A DNA stretch of 64,000 nt from CAVUCE01 sp963739985 (GCA_963739985.1 CAVUCE010000006.1:124001-188000), one strand, 5' to 3'; counted from the stretch's first letter, positions 33,046-42,871 are shown. A program made the numbers and translations. The notes: generated by a model from the sequence alone, not told the origin.

Positions 33046-35604
33046 ATGGTAAACATTAAAGAAATATTATTGAAAAATGAAAGAAAAATTATCGGTATTT
33101 CTTCGGTAATTCTGCTTTTCGTTTCAATTTTAAGTGTTTACTTTGTTACATTCGTAAATATATCTTCAAATGATGAGTGTGTCTGGCACCAGCGGATAGC
33201 AACCAAGGATACAACCATAATTGTTTTCCGGAATGTAAAAGTTAACGGGGTAACATGGGATGCCGGCGTTCGTAACGGCGATCAGTTAATCGCGATCAAC
33301 CACATAAAATTAACATCTAACTTACAAGCTCAATCAATAATTGATAGTTTAAAATCCGGAGATCACGCCCTTTATACCTTTAAACATAATGGCAAAGTTT
33401 TAACCGGTAAAGTTGAAATAAAGAAACTTATACAGGTTGATAGGTTGGCCAATTCTCTTATGGCGGTAATGTGGATGCTAATTGCATTTATTGTCTTAAT
33501 GGCAAAGCCCAGAGGCACTGTCCAGAGGATGTTTTACGCAATTGCGGTTGCAACAGTGTTTATCTCGTTGAATTCATTTTTCCCGAGACTTCTTACAAAT
33601 GAAATGATTATGGCCAAACCTGTTGCATATTTTGTTGCCGGTATTTTTATCTTTTTGGGCATATCATTTTACCCGTTCTTGTTATTAGCTTTTTGCTGGA
33701 TGTTTCCCATGCAATTCAAGTTCTGGAAGAAGCAATGGGTAAAAATTTTGATTTTCGCAGTTCCTTCAATCATATTTCTAATCAATCTAATATCCATTAT
33801 TTTAATACCTCAAGGTAATATTGCCAATTTAGAAAACTTTAATACAATTAGAAATTATATCAATAATATTTCTTTTTCAGTTATACAAATTGTTGCTGTT
33901 ATTTCGCTAATAGTAAATTATACAAGGCTAAAAACCAAAAGAGAAAAGCAAAGTATAATTTTTATTATTATAGCATTTGTAATAGGAATAGTCGCATCAT
34001 TATACACTGCGCGTATAGCTCCCATTATTTCGGATACACTTTTTAATTCACCTGAATATTATACCCCCATAATTTTAATAACACTTATTCCTATCGCTTT
34101 TGCTTACTCAATTTTCAAATATCAGTTAATGGATGTTAGTATTGTAATTAAAAATACTTTAATGTATGGACTTGCTACCATTGCACTTGCTGCTACCTAT
34201 TTCTTTGTTATTTATGTATTGGGACAAACAATTAGTGAAGCTATCGGTACGGAATTTCAAAGTGTAATTGCAGGAATTGTTTTCATCTCATTCGCTTTGG
34301 TTTTTCAATCAACAAAGGATAGATTTCAAGATTTTATTACTTCAAAGTTCTATCCCGAACAATTTGCTTATCAAAGAGTACTTCTGAAATTTAGTAATGA
34401 TATTTCCACTGTTGTTGGTTTAAATAATATACTGGATTCAATGCAAAAAACATTTGTTGATTCTCTTCGACTAAATAAGTTTGGTATTCTTCTGAGAAAC
34501 TCAACTCCTTACCAATTTGATTTGGTAAGAAATACGGGTTTTGTTAATAAAAATTTTGTATTAACATCTTCAGATCTAAATGTATTTATTGAAGAAAAAT
34601 CTATTATAAATAATCATGTAACAATTGAACAATCTGAATTTGAGAAATTATTTTCTGAACAATCGCATGAACTTGTTGCCGAAGGAATATATACTATTGT
34701 TCCTATGGTAATTAAATCTAAAGTAGTTGGATTATTAATGTTCGGACTAAAACATTCCGGGGCGCAATTTGCCGGAAAAGATTTAGAACTGCTTCATGCT
34801 TCCGCAAATCAGTCTGCTATTGCAATTGAGAATGCAAGACTTTATCAATCAGAGGCAGAGAAGCATAAAATAGAGCGTGATTTAGACTTGGCAAGACGAA
34901 TTCAACAAGGGCTTTTGCCAAGCTGTATTCCCGAAATTTCCGGATTAGATATTTGTGGTGAAATGATTTCTGCAATGCAAGTAGGCGGGGATTATTATGA
35001 TCTTATTAATATCAGTGATTCGAAAATATTTGTAGTTGTTGGCGATGTTTCCGGAAAAGGCTTGTCTGCATCTTTATATATGACAAAAGTTCAAACAATG
35101 ATGCAGTTAGCTTGTGTAGAAGGTAGATCTCCCAGGGATATACTTGTAGACGTAAATTCAAGAATTTATACTTCGCTTGAGAGGAACTCCTTTGTTACGA
35201 TGACTCTTGCTTTGTTTGATATGGAAACACGCAAAGTCTCTTTTTGCAGAGCCGGGCATATGCCGATTCTTATATCTCAAAATGGCAGAGTGGATTCGTA
35301 CAGAACTCAAGGATTGGGAATAGGATTAGAAAAAGGAACAATATTTGAAAAAACTTTATTAGTAGAAGAGATAGAGCTAAAATCCGGACAAATTTTCGCG
35401 TTCTTTTCAGATGGTATTACCGAAGCGATGAATGAGAAATTCGAACTTTTCGGTGAAAATAAATTATCTGAAATTATTAATACCAACTCAGTTTGTAGAT
35501 CAAGTGAAATAATGGACAAAATTTGGGCAGATTTGAAATCGTACAAAGGCAAAGCTCCTCAGAATGATGATATGACAATGGTAATAGTTAGAGTATCGAA
35601 ATAA
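33046..35604 (+). CDS. PDZ-membrane-GAF-SpoIIE protein phosphatase
   Basis: The 852-residue protein has an N-terminal membrane helix and then an extracytoplasmic PDZ-like domain (VTWDAGVRNGDQLIAINHIK). About eight further helices extend to about residue 420. A GAF domain (about 450-600), a linker (KHKIERDLDLARRIQQGLLP) and a SpoIIE catalytic domain follow. Catalytic motifs are GGDYYDLI (Asp649), VVGDVSGKGLSASLYM, CRAGHMPILI, FFSDGITEAMN and QNDDMTMVIV. A PDZ sensor fused to a phosphatase points to sensing of exported proteins or peptides; this is an inference. It begins 91 bases after the previous gene and is the last of the cluster. Confidence 0.92.
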   Translation: MVNIKEILLKNERKIIGISSVILLFVSILSVYFVTFVNISSNDECVWHQRIATKDTTIIVFRNVKVNGVTWDAGVRNGDQLIAINHIKLTSNLQAQSIIDSLKSGDHALYTFKHNGKVLTGKVEIKKLIQVDRLANSLMAVMWMLIAFIVLMAKPRGTVQRMFYAIAVATVFISLNSFFPRLLTNEMIMAKPVAYFVAGIFIFLGISFYPFLLLAFCWMFPMQFKFWKKQWVKILIFAVPSIIFLINLISIILIPQGNIANLENFNTIRNYINNISFSVIQIVAVISLIVNYTRLKTKREKQSIIFIIIAFVIGIVASLYTARIAPIISDTLFNSPEYYTPIILITLIPIAFAYSIFKYQLMDVSIVIKNTLMYGLATIALAATYFFVIYVLGQTISEAIGTEFQSVIAGIVFISFALVFQSTKDRFQDFITSKFYPEQFAYQRVLLKFSNDISTVVGLNNILDSMQKTFVDSLRLNKFGILLRNSTPYQFDLVRNTGFVNKNFVLTSSDLNVFIEEKSIINNHVTIEQSEFEKLFSEQSHELVAEGIYTIVPMVIKSKVVGLLMFGLKHSGAQFAGKDLELLHASANQSAIAIENARLYQSEAEKHKIERDLDLARRIQQGLLPSCIPEISGLDICGEMISAMQVGGDYYDLINISDSKIFVVVGDVSGKGLSASLYMTKVQTMMQLACVEGRSPRDILVDVNSRIYTSLERNSFVTMTLALFDMETRKVSFCRAGHMPILISQNGRVDSYRTQGLGIGLEKGTIFEKTLLVEEIELKSGQIFAFFSDGITEAMNEKFELFGENKLSEIINTNSVCRSSEIMDKIWADLKSYKGKAPQNDDMTMVIVRVSK

Positions 35605-35819
35605 ACTAATCATAAATCCTTTTATTAAACCTACCACAAGTAATTTACTAACAATCGCTCAAATCCGTTTTATTTAAACAAATATGCGCCTTTCAAATTA
35701 TAACTGACAGATTTATTTTTATAATTCATTTATGTGTGAGCAGCTATGAAGATCTTTTGTGCTATGAATGTTATTTTTATATTCAAAAGAAATACTTCTA
35801 AAAATAAATTAAGGTTGAT

Positions 35820-36278
35820 ATGAGAATTAATTGGACAAAAGAATTACCGGAAGCTTATAAAGCTATGTTAGGTCTGGAAGTTGTTTTGAAAAAGGGAAAG
35901 TTAGATCCGAAATTAAAAGAACTAGTTAAAATAAGAGCATCGCAAATAAATGGCTGCGCATTTTGTTTGGATATGCATATTAAAGATTCGATAGCAATTG
36001 GTGAATCGATAGATAGAATTAATTTATTACCGGCATGGCACGAAACCGAATTCTACTCAACTCAAGAAAGAGCAGCCTTAGCCTGGTGTGAATCTTTAAC
36101 AAAATTATCTGAATCCGGGGTTCCCGATGAGCTATTTAATAATCTCAAGCAAGCATTTTCCGATGAAGAAGTAGTGGAATTAACTTTATTGATTTCAACA
36201 ATAAATGCATGGAATATACTAGGGGTTGGTTTCAGATTGGATGCGGGAAAGTATATTTCTAGAAAAGGAGAGAAGTAA
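35820..36278 (+). CDS. AhpD/carboxymuconolactone decarboxylase family protein
   Basis: The 152-residue helical protein has LKELVKIRASQINGCAFCLD followed by MHIKDSIAIGES. The redox CxxC (CAFC) and the conserved downstream His give the AhpD signature. The C-terminal part (WHETEFYSTQERAALAWCES, then LTLLISTINAWNILGVGFR) matches the alkylhydroperoxidase-like group. It probably handles peroxides or thiols in the cytoplasm, but the substrate is unknown. The 215 bases upstream hold no other gene. A bidirectional terminator separates it from secF. Confidence 0.93.
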   Translation: MRINWTKELPEAYKAMLGLEVVLKKGKLDPKLKELVKIRASQINGCAFCLDMHIKDSIAIGESIDRINLLPAWHETEFYSTQERAALAWCESLTKLSESGVPDELFNNLKQAFSDEEVVELTLLISTINAWNILGVGFRLDAGKYISRKGEK

Positions 36279-36315
36279 TATTCGCATTTGGAATATTTAT
36301 TTTTCTTTAAAAATA

Positions 36316-36343
36316 AAAAAGCCGGCTTAATAACCGGCTTTTT
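36316..36343. terminator. Bidirectional rho-independent terminator between AhpD-like gene and secF
   Basis: AAAAAGCCGG (36316-36325) and CCGGCTTTTT (36334-36343) form a perfect 10-bp stem with an 8-base loop. T runs lie on both sides depending on strand, so it can end transcription of both convergent genes. Confidence 0.92.
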
Positions 36344-36361
36344 CTCTAAATACTATTTCTA

Positions 36362-37501
36362 TCAGAATTGAACTTTCTTCTTACTTCTATTTGCATACTC
36401 TAGTACTAACGCACTAGCAACGAAAATTGAAGAGTAAGTTCCGGTCAGAATACCAAAGAACATAGTGAATGCAAATGCTCTAAGTACTTCACCACCGAAA
36501 AATAACAGCACTGTAACTGTTAACAATGTTGTACCACCGGTTAATATTGTACGACTCATTGTTTGATTTACAGAGTGATTTATAAGTTCAAGCAACGGCA
36601 TTGATTTATGAATTTTCAAATTCTCTCTAACCCTATCAAACACAATAACTGTATCGTTGATTGAATAACCAACAAGAGTTAAGAAAGCAGCAACAACCGT
36701 TAAATCGATTTCTAGGTTTAATCCCGGAATAACTCCGTATAGAGCGGCGTATAAACCTAAAGTAATAAGTACGTCATGGAACAATGCAAGCACAGCTCCC
36801 AACGCAAATATAAACTTAAATCGAAATGCCAAATAAATAAGAATTACCAAAAGTGATAGAAATACAGCTACGACTGCATCTTGTTTTAACTCTTTACCAA
36901 CTTTTGGACCCACATGATCTTCTTTAATAACCTTAAACTGATTACCCGGCAATTTTTGTTTTAGGTTATCTTTGATCCATTCGGCAATCGAAACACTTAC
37001 AACCATTTGTGTGTTGTTAGGTTCCTCGGAAACTTTACCAGCTTGAAAACCAGCGGCAAAAAGTTTATCAACCAAAGCGTTCGTCGTATCAGGATTTGCC
37101 AAAGCGTAAGTAACCGAACTTGCCGTACTATCAATAATCTTTCTCGGTAAACCGGGATAGATATTATCGATAGCTTTATTTATATTTCCAACAACTCGCG
37201 GAAATATTGCTTTAGGTAGTTGTTGTAACTCTGTTCTAACGAGAACACCGGTTTCACTACCAAAAGTTTTTAGTTCAACATTTCCGAGACCAATTCCATC
37301 AACATAACCTCTAATATCACTTACATTCACAGCCTTATCAAATTGCAGAACTATTTCTGTACCGCCTTTGAAATCGATTCCAAAATGGAAGCCTCGGAAG
37401 ACTACGTTTACAACCCCAATTAAGAAAAGGGCAGTAGAGAGTACATAAAAGATTTTTCTTTTACCTAACCAATCTACATTAAGATTTTCAAATAATCGCA
37501 T
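36362..37501 (-). CDS. secF: Protein translocase subunit SecF
   Basis: The 379-residue membrane protein partners SecD to drive late stages of Sec export with the proton gradient. It has the N-terminal helix, then GFHFGIDFKGGTEIVLQF (the family FKGG motif), an extracytoplasmic domain, and the conserved GYSINDTVIVFDRVREN with the proton-path Asp/Arg. MSRTILTGGTTLLTVTVLLF follows. The loop between helices 1 and 2 is somewhat longer than in E. coli SecF (323 residues). It lies 30 bases after secD. Confidence 0.97.
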   Translation of the reverse strand: MRLFENLNVDWLGKRKIFYVLSTALFLIGVVNVVFRGFHFGIDFKGGTEIVLQFDKAVNVSDIRGYVDGIGLGNVELKTFGSETGVLVRTELQQLPKAIFPRVVGNINKAIDNIYPGLPRKIIDSTASSVTYALANPDTTNALVDKLFAAGFQAGKVSEEPNNTQMVVSVSIAEWIKDNLKQKLPGNQFKVIKEDHVGPKVGKELKQDAVVAVFLSLLVILIYLAFRFKFIFALGAVLALFHDVLITLGLYAALYGVIPGLNLEIDLTVVAAFLTLVGYSINDTVIVFDRVRENLKIHKSMPLLELINHSVNQTMSRTILTGGTTLLTVTVLLFFGGEVLRAFAFTMFFGILTGTYSSIFVASALVLEYANRSKKKVQF

Positions 37502-37531
37502 TTATTAATTTGCTCCTTAAAGCGTGTTTAA

Positions 37532-39436
37532 TTATCCAATAGTTATTTTATGTCCTTTTGCAACCATGTAATCGAAGACTACGCGGGCAATTACGAGAGC
37601 ACTAAACAAACTTGCAAGAATACCGATCATCAGAGTTAATGCAAATCCCTGCACAGGACCGGTTCCAAATTGATAAAGGATTATACCGGTAATGAACGTT
37701 GTAATATTAGAGTCAACAATTGCAGAATTTGCTTTTGAGAAACCGCTATCAACTGAAGCTTTTATGGTTTTTCCGGTTGCTAGTTCTTCTCTAATTCTCT
37801 CGTAAATAAGTACGTTCGCATCTACGGCCATACCTATCGTTAAGATGATACCGGCGATACCGGGCAATGTTAAAGTAGCCCCGAAACCGGCAAGTACTCC
37901 CATAATAAATAATAAAGTTAAAATCAGTGCAGCTGAAGCAATGACTCCGGCTCTTTTATAATAAAGTATCATAAAGAAACCGACAAGGATATAACCTATT
38001 ATAACCGACAAGAAACCGCTGTTGATTGAATCTTGTCCAAGTGACGGTCCAACAGTTCGTTCTTCAATTATATCAACCGGTGCAGGAAGGGCTCCGGCTT
38101 TAAGTACAATCGCTAAAAGCTGTGCTTCTTCTAAATCAGCAGAGCCTTCAATTTGAGAACGTCCTCCAGGTATCTTACCACGAATTACCGGAGCGGAATA
38201 AACAACTCCATCCAGAATAATAGCACAGCGTTTACCAACATTTGCACCTGTAATTCTTGCCCAATCCGTTGCTCCTTCGGAATTCATTTCCATTGAAACA
38301 ATAGGGGATGAAGTCTGCGGATCTATATTAGCTTTTGCGTCTGTAACAACACCACCGGTAAGTTCTGCGGTTTTATTAACACAGTACAGAACATAAATAT
38401 CTTGACCGTTTTGTTTGGCAACCGGTTTTGCGGAAAAAACAAATTCACAATTATTAGGAATTACATTTTGAACATCGGGTCGATTTAATAATAATTGAAG
38501 TCTATCCTTTTCATCTGCTTTAACATAAGCATCGGCACTTTTACCGTTAGGATCTAGCATAGCCAATGAGAAAAACGGATGTTTCTTAGCAAATTCTTGA
38601 GGAGTTAATTGCTTATTGCTTGAAGTATCAGCACTTGCTGAGGATGTATCCGCTGCTGCAGCTGAATCAACAACTCCTTCGCCGGCAAGAACATCATCAA
38701 TTTTTTTCATTACTGAAACTGTAAATTGAGGATCTTTCAATAACTTAAATTCTAAAAGCGCCGTACCTTGAAGAAGTTGTTTTGCTTCTTCTTCACGTGC
38801 AACACCTGGAAGTTCAACAATTATTCTTCTATCGCCTTGTTTCTGAATGGAAGGTTCTGAAACGCCGTATTGGTCAACTCTGTTTCTAATAATTTCCATA
38901 GCTCTGGAAACAGCGTCTTCGGAATCTTTACTGAGTTCCTTTATAATATCACTATCGGATTGGCGAATATTTCCAAAATATCTACTCAACCTTATTCCGC
39001 GCTGTTGCATTTTTCTGGCAACTATATTTACAACGGATTCGTCAGAAGTTTTTGCTTCGTTTTCGGCTTCTTTAACCACGCGTTTGAAAACATCGTCCGG
39101 GTTTTTCGCAAGTTTTTCAAGAAGTTTTCCTGTGTTAACTTCAAGAACAACGCGCATACCGCCCTGTAAGTCCAAACCAAGCTTAATCCTCTTTGAACGA
39201 GCTTTGGCTATAGATGGGTCGGCACTCTTCAAACTGTCTTCAAGCAGTTTAATTTTCCTATCCAAAACTTGATTAGTGATTTGTGGATCGGAAGTTTTTA
39301 TCTCTTTGGTGCGCTCAGCAAGAACCTTATCAATCTTTTTTGTGAATTGATAATCTTGGTAAGTCGGGTATAAAAGATAAAAGGAGAACGCAATTGCGAG
39401 AAGAATCATTATAATTCTGAATCTGAATTCTTTCAT
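37532..39436 (-). CDS. secD: Protein translocase subunit SecD
   Basis: The 634-residue protein has an N-terminal helix, then RIKLGLDLQGGMRVVLEVNT (the SecD motif) and a large periplasmic P1 domain with NRVDQYGVSEPSIQKQGDRR. Later come IAGIILTIGMAVDANVLIYE followed by RIREELATGKT in the membrane part. It holds Sec substrates on the periplasmic side. An insertion of Ala/Ser-rich residues (VVDSAAAADTSSASADTSS) sits in the P1 region, as is common in Bacteroidota. It is followed by secF and preceded by 162 bases without a gene, downstream of punA on the same strand. Confidence 0.97.
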   Translation of the reverse strand: MKEFRFRIIMILLAIAFSFYLLYPTYQDYQFTKKIDKVLAERTKEIKTSDPQITNQVLDRKIKLLEDSLKSADPSIAKARSKRIKLGLDLQGGMRVVLEVNTGKLLEKLAKNPDDVFKRVVKEAENEAKTSDESVVNIVARKMQQRGIRLSRYFGNIRQSDSDIIKELSKDSEDAVSRAMEIIRNRVDQYGVSEPSIQKQGDRRIIVELPGVAREEEAKQLLQGTALLEFKLLKDPQFTVSVMKKIDDVLAGEGVVDSAAAADTSSASADTSSNKQLTPQEFAKKHPFFSLAMLDPNGKSADAYVKADEKDRLQLLLNRPDVQNVIPNNCEFVFSAKPVAKQNGQDIYVLYCVNKTAELTGGVVTDAKANIDPQTSSPIVSMEMNSEGATDWARITGANVGKRCAIILDGVVYSAPVIRGKIPGGRSQIEGSADLEEAQLLAIVLKAGALPAPVDIIEERTVGPSLGQDSINSGFLSVIIGYILVGFFMILYYKRAGVIASAALILTLLFIMGVLAGFGATLTLPGIAGIILTIGMAVDANVLIYERIREELATGKTIKASVDSGFSKANSAIVDSNITTFITGIILYQFGTGPVQGFALTLMIGILASLFSALVIARVVFDYMVAKGHKITIG

Positions 39437-39598
39437 ATTAACTTTTGCTTCTAAATGAGTTTTGTGAAATTAATTAAAACATAAAATTACTTGATCAGGG
39501 GTACAAAGTCAATAAAATTGGGGCTAATATGTATTAAACTTTTAGGCGGGAAATTAGATGGATTTTATCCGAACAACGATAAAATATAAAGATTTAAC

Positions 39599-40426
39599 CT
39601 AAATTAGAGTAATAATTCGTTTAACTAATCGCTCGAACTTATCTTTTACCAGATTTGCGGTTTCCGTCACTTCGGCATGATTCAATTTTTGTTTTGATAT
39701 TCCGGCAGCAAAGTTTGTAATACACGATATAGAAGCAGTATTTAAGCCCGAATAACCTGCATAAATTGCCTCGTGGACAGTTGACATTCCAACCGCGTCG
39801 GCTCCGAATTTACTCATCATTCTAATTTCCGCAGGCGTTTCATAAGATGGACCTTTTGCGTACCAATAAACTCCTTCTTTCAGATCAATTTTTTCTTCAA
39901 GAGCAGATTCTTTTATAATTTTTTTAAGCTTTTCAGATGGAAAATTTTTGAAATTGCTGTATGTTTCCACAGAAGAAATTCCAATTAAACTTGTAAGTTC
40001 TTTTTTTATCTGAATTCCGTTAAATGAAAGATTCAGCATTAAATCACCCGGCGAAAAATTGGCGTTTATTCCTCCGGCTGCATTTGTAAGTAAAATATTT
40101 TTACAACCTAAATTTTGTGTAATAAAGGAAGGAAGTATACATTCTGAAATGTGATAACCTTCATAAAAATGGATTCTGCCTTGAAAAAGTAAAAGTGTTT
40201 TTCCTTCGTACTCTGCAAGATGAATTTTACCTTCATGTCCGGAAATTGTGGAAGGTGGATATCCAGTTAATTTTGAAGTTGCAATTGTCTTTTTAAGATT
40301 CACACTACTCGCAAAATTACCGAGTCCGCTACCGAGAACAATCGCCAATTCTGGTGTTTCAGGGATTTCCGCTTTTAATTCTGAGATCAAATCTTTGTAT
40401 TTAAAATTCAAATCTATCATCTGCAT
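39599..40426 (-). CDS. punA: Purine nucleoside phosphorylase
   Basis: The 275-residue protein belongs to the trimeric PNP/MTAP family, which cleaves inosine and guanosine with phosphate. It has VLGSGLGNFASSVNLK (phosphate loop), GHEGKIHLAEYEGKTLLLFQ and GRIHFYEGYHISE. LTNAAGGIN follows, and KFGADAVGMSTVHEAIYAGY carries the base-binding region. Trimeric PNP rather than MTA phosphorylase is favoured by the length and the GADAVGMS-T-V-HE block. It begins 15 bases after the NupC gene, forming a nucleoside uptake and salvage pair. Confidence 0.95.
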   Translation of the reverse strand: MQMIDLNFKYKDLISELKAEIPETPELAIVLGSGLGNFASSVNLKKTIATSKLTGYPPSTISGHEGKIHLAEYEGKTLLLFQGRIHFYEGYHISECILPSFITQNLGCKNILLTNAAGGINANFSPGDLMLNLSFNGIQIKKELTSLIGISSVETYSNFKNFPSEKLKKIIKESALEEKIDLKEGVYWYAKGPSYETPAEIRMMSKFGADAVGMSTVHEAIYAGYSGLNTASISCITNFAAGISKQKLNHAEVTETANLVKDKFERLVKRIITLI

Positions 40427-40441
40427 AATTCTATATTTCGC

Positions 40442-41797
40442 TTAAGAGAATAAAAGTCCCGCTAAAGTAGCTGTCATCAAAGTGGCTAATGATCCCCCGA
40501 TTACAGCTTTAATACCTAAGCTGGCTATATCTGATTTTCTTGAAGGTGCTAGAGGTCCCAAACCTCCAATTTGAATTGCAATTGAGCTAAAATTAGCAAA
40601 ACCGCATAATGCATAAGTTGCCATAAGAATAGCTTTACTACTGACCAAACTTTTGGCCGCTATCATTTTACCCATTTCAAGGTAAGCTACAAATTCATTG
40701 AGGACAACTTTAGTACCGAGTAAACTTCCAAACTGAAGCGAATCGTGCCATGGAACTCCGATTGCAAAAGCTAAATAACGAAGTATTAATCCAATTAGTA
40801 ATTGGAAATTGAGCGGCTGACCGTAGGTTGCCATCAGCGTAACATTTAAGCCGGTAATATCACCAAATCCTTTTAATAGATAATTTACCAAAGCGATTAA
40901 AGCAATAAACGCAATTAACATAGCGCCAACATTCAAAGCCAGGCTTAATCCGTCTCCTGCTCCGTTAGCAGCAGCCTCAACAACGTTGGAAGCATTCTTT
41001 TCAACTTTAACTTTTACCGAACCCTTCGTTTCCGGTTCGGCTGTTTCCGGAAACATAATTTTTGAGATAACCAAAGCGGCGGGAGCTGCCATTACACTAG
41101 CGCCTAATAGTTGAGTAGCAAACATTTGCTGAGCTTGAGCAAGAGGAATTCCTAATGTTTTTGCATATGTATTGCCTAATATTTGAATATAAGCAGCCAT
41201 AACTCCGCCCGCAATTGTTGCCATTCCGCCAACCATTATAGTTAAAATCTCACTTTTGGTCATTCCTTTAATATACGGTTTAACCATTAATGGAGCTTCG
41301 GTTTGACCAACAAAAATATTTGCAGTACAAGACAAAGATTCAGCGCCGCTAGTTCCCATTACCTTAGCCATTACCCATGCCATACCTTGCACTATTTTTT
41401 GCATAACTCCGAGATAATAAAGTATAGACATTAAACTAGCAAAGAAAATTATTGTAGGTAAAACCTGGAATGCAAAAAATGAACCTAAACTTCCATCAGC
41501 ACCGGGGCTAATTGCAAGATTGCCAAAAACAAATTTTGCGCCTTCGGTTGTAAAGTTTAGCAGTACTACAAAGAAGCCGCTTATCCAATAGAAAAAATCT
41601 TTAGGCCATCCAAGAGGAGCAAAGAAACCACCCAGATCATCACCTTTTAAAATTAAAACAGCAAAAGCAAATTGAAGCCCAATTCCACTTATAACTAATT
41701 TCCAATTTATTTTCTTTTTATTATTTGAAATAAGAAATGCGATGCCTAAAAGGACAATTATTCCTCCGATTCCGCGAATTACCGAAATGATATCCAT
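40442..41797 (-). CDS. nupC: Concentrative nucleoside transporter, NupC/CNT family
   Basis: The 451-residue membrane protein has the CNT marks: VLPTIIFFASLMSILYYLGV, then GTSGAESLSCTANIFVGQTE followed by APLMVKPYI (the nucleoside-binding hairpin), and MTKSEILTIMVGGMATIAGG. The C-terminal part has YALCGFANFSSIAIQIGGLG. It imports nucleosides with sodium or protons. A hydrophilic insertion (ETKGSVKVKVEKNASNVVEA) lies in the middle. It sits between tdk and punA with gaps of 9 and 15 bases, so the three are almost surely one operon. Confidence 0.95.
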   Translation of the reverse strand: MDIISVIRGIGGIIVLLGIAFLISNNKKKINWKLVISGIGLQFAFAVLILKGDDLGGFFAPLGWPKDFFYWISGFFVVLLNFTTEGAKFVFGNLAISPGADGSLGSFFAFQVLPTIIFFASLMSILYYLGVMQKIVQGMAWVMAKVMGTSGAESLSCTANIFVGQTEAPLMVKPYIKGMTKSEILTIMVGGMATIAGGVMAAYIQILGNTYAKTLGIPLAQAQQMFATQLLGASVMAAPAALVISKIMFPETAEPETKGSVKVKVEKNASNVVEAAANGAGDGLSLALNVGAMLIAFIALIALVNYLLKGFGDITGLNVTLMATYGQPLNFQLLIGLILRYLAFAIGVPWHDSLQFGSLLGTKVVLNEFVAYLEMGKMIAAKSLVSSKAILMATYALCGFANFSSIAIQIGGLGPLAPSRKSDIASLGIKAVIGGSLATLMTATLAGLLFS

Positions 41798-41806
41798 TTG
41801 TTCCCT

Positions 41807-42385
41807 CTAATTTTCTTTTGGTATGTAATGGCATTTTCTGCAGCGTGCTTCATAAATATCCGATGCTCCAACCACAACTCTTTCACCGGAGTCGGTTTTT
41901 CGTTGAGTCTTATCGGCGGGGTTTCCACAAACCATACAGATTGCTAATGTTTTTGTAATATATTCAGAAATTGCTAACAGTTGAGGCATCGGTTCAAAAG
42001 GAATGCCTCTATAATCTTGGTCTAATCCAGCAATAATTATTCTTTTGCCTTCGTTGGCTAATTTGTTGCAAACATCTATAATATCAGATGAGAAAAATTG
42101 TGCTTCATCAATTCCTATTACTTGAGCATCATTTGAGTGCTCAAAAACTTCATTTATATCTTTTATCATAATTGAAGGAAGTGATTGCTCGCTGTGTGAG
42201 ACAATCTCAGTTTCTGAATAACGATTGTCTATCATCGGTTTGAAAATTTTTACATTTTGCTTAGCTATTTTAGCTCGTCTTAATCTTCTGATCAGTTCTT
42301 CTGTTTTACCGCTGAACATGCATCCTGCAATCACTTCGATCCAGCCGGTTTCTTTTGGTTGTAGATGGGGGGAAAATTCACTCAT
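41807..42385 (-). CDS. tdk: Thymidine kinase
   Basis: The 192-residue type II thymidine kinase has the P-loop VIAGCMFSGKTEELIRRLRR, IGIDEAQFF with the catalytic Glu, and RIIIAGLDQDYRGIPFEPMP in the nucleotide site. The C-terminal lasso is YEARCRKCHYIP. Four structural zinc cysteines are present (CMVCGNP and CRKCH). It phosphorylates thymidine and deoxyuridine. It lies 9 bases upstream of nupC in the salvage operon. Confidence 0.97.
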   Translation of the reverse strand: MSEFSPHLQPKETGWIEVIAGCMFSGKTEELIRRLRRAKIAKQNVKIFKPMIDNRYSETEIVSHSEQSLPSIMIKDINEVFEHSNDAQVIGIDEAQFFSSDIIDVCNKLANEGKRIIIAGLDQDYRGIPFEPMPQLLAISEYITKTLAICMVCGNPADKTQRKTDSGERVVVGASDIYEARCRKCHYIPKEN

Positions 42386-42478
42386 AAATTTATTCTTTAT
42401 TTCTTAGTTTTGCTTGGAGTCTCTTGGAGATCCTTGCGGTTTATTTTTTAATGTTTAGTGCACAAAGTTACTCAAAGA

Positions 42479-42871
42479 TTATTTTAAATCTTTATCACTG
42501 AATGAAAACGGAAGAAGTTCGGATATTTTCATTACTCTTAGTTCTTTTTTGTGGTTGATCATTACAACGTCTATATCGCCGCATAAATCTTGTATTACTT
42601 GTCTGCAAGAACCGCAAGGAGGACAGAAATCCGGCGAATCGCTAGCAATAGCTATTGCTTTGAATTTTCGTTCACCTTCTGAGAAGGCTTTAAATATTGC
42701 AGTTCTTTCAGCGCAAATAGTTAAACTGTAAGAAGCAGTCTCAATATTTCCACCAAGGTATAATTTGTCATCTTCGGTTAAAAGTGCGGCGCCTACATGA
42801 AAGTTAGAGTAGGGCGGGTGAGCAATAGATTTTGCTTGGATTGCTTTTTCTGCAAGTTCTTTATTATTCAT
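42479..42871 (-). CDS. cdd: Cytidine deaminase
   Basis: The 130-residue homotetrameric-type enzyme deaminates cytidine and deoxycytidine. It has PYSNFHVGAALLTEDDKLYL, NIETASYSLTICAERTAIFK (zinc ligand Cys and catalytic Glu), and CPPCGSCRQVIQDL with the two further zinc cysteines. Length is normal. It is the first gene of the - strand salvage set cdd-tdk-nupC-punA, with 93 bases before tdk. It may have its own promoter or share one. Confidence 0.97.
   Translation of the reverse strand: MNNKELAEKAIQAKSIAHPPYSNFHVGAALLTEDDKLYLGGNIETASYSLTICAERTAIFKAFSEGERKFKAIAIASDSPDFCPPCGSCRQVIQDLCGDIDVVMINHKKELRVMKISELLPFSFSDKDLK

Noticed and set aside
38847..39272. A 141-codon open frame on the + strand
   Set aside because: It lies wholly inside secD on the opposite strand, has low-complexity Ser/Phe/Leu composition and no ribosome site. 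It is a shadow of the secD codons.
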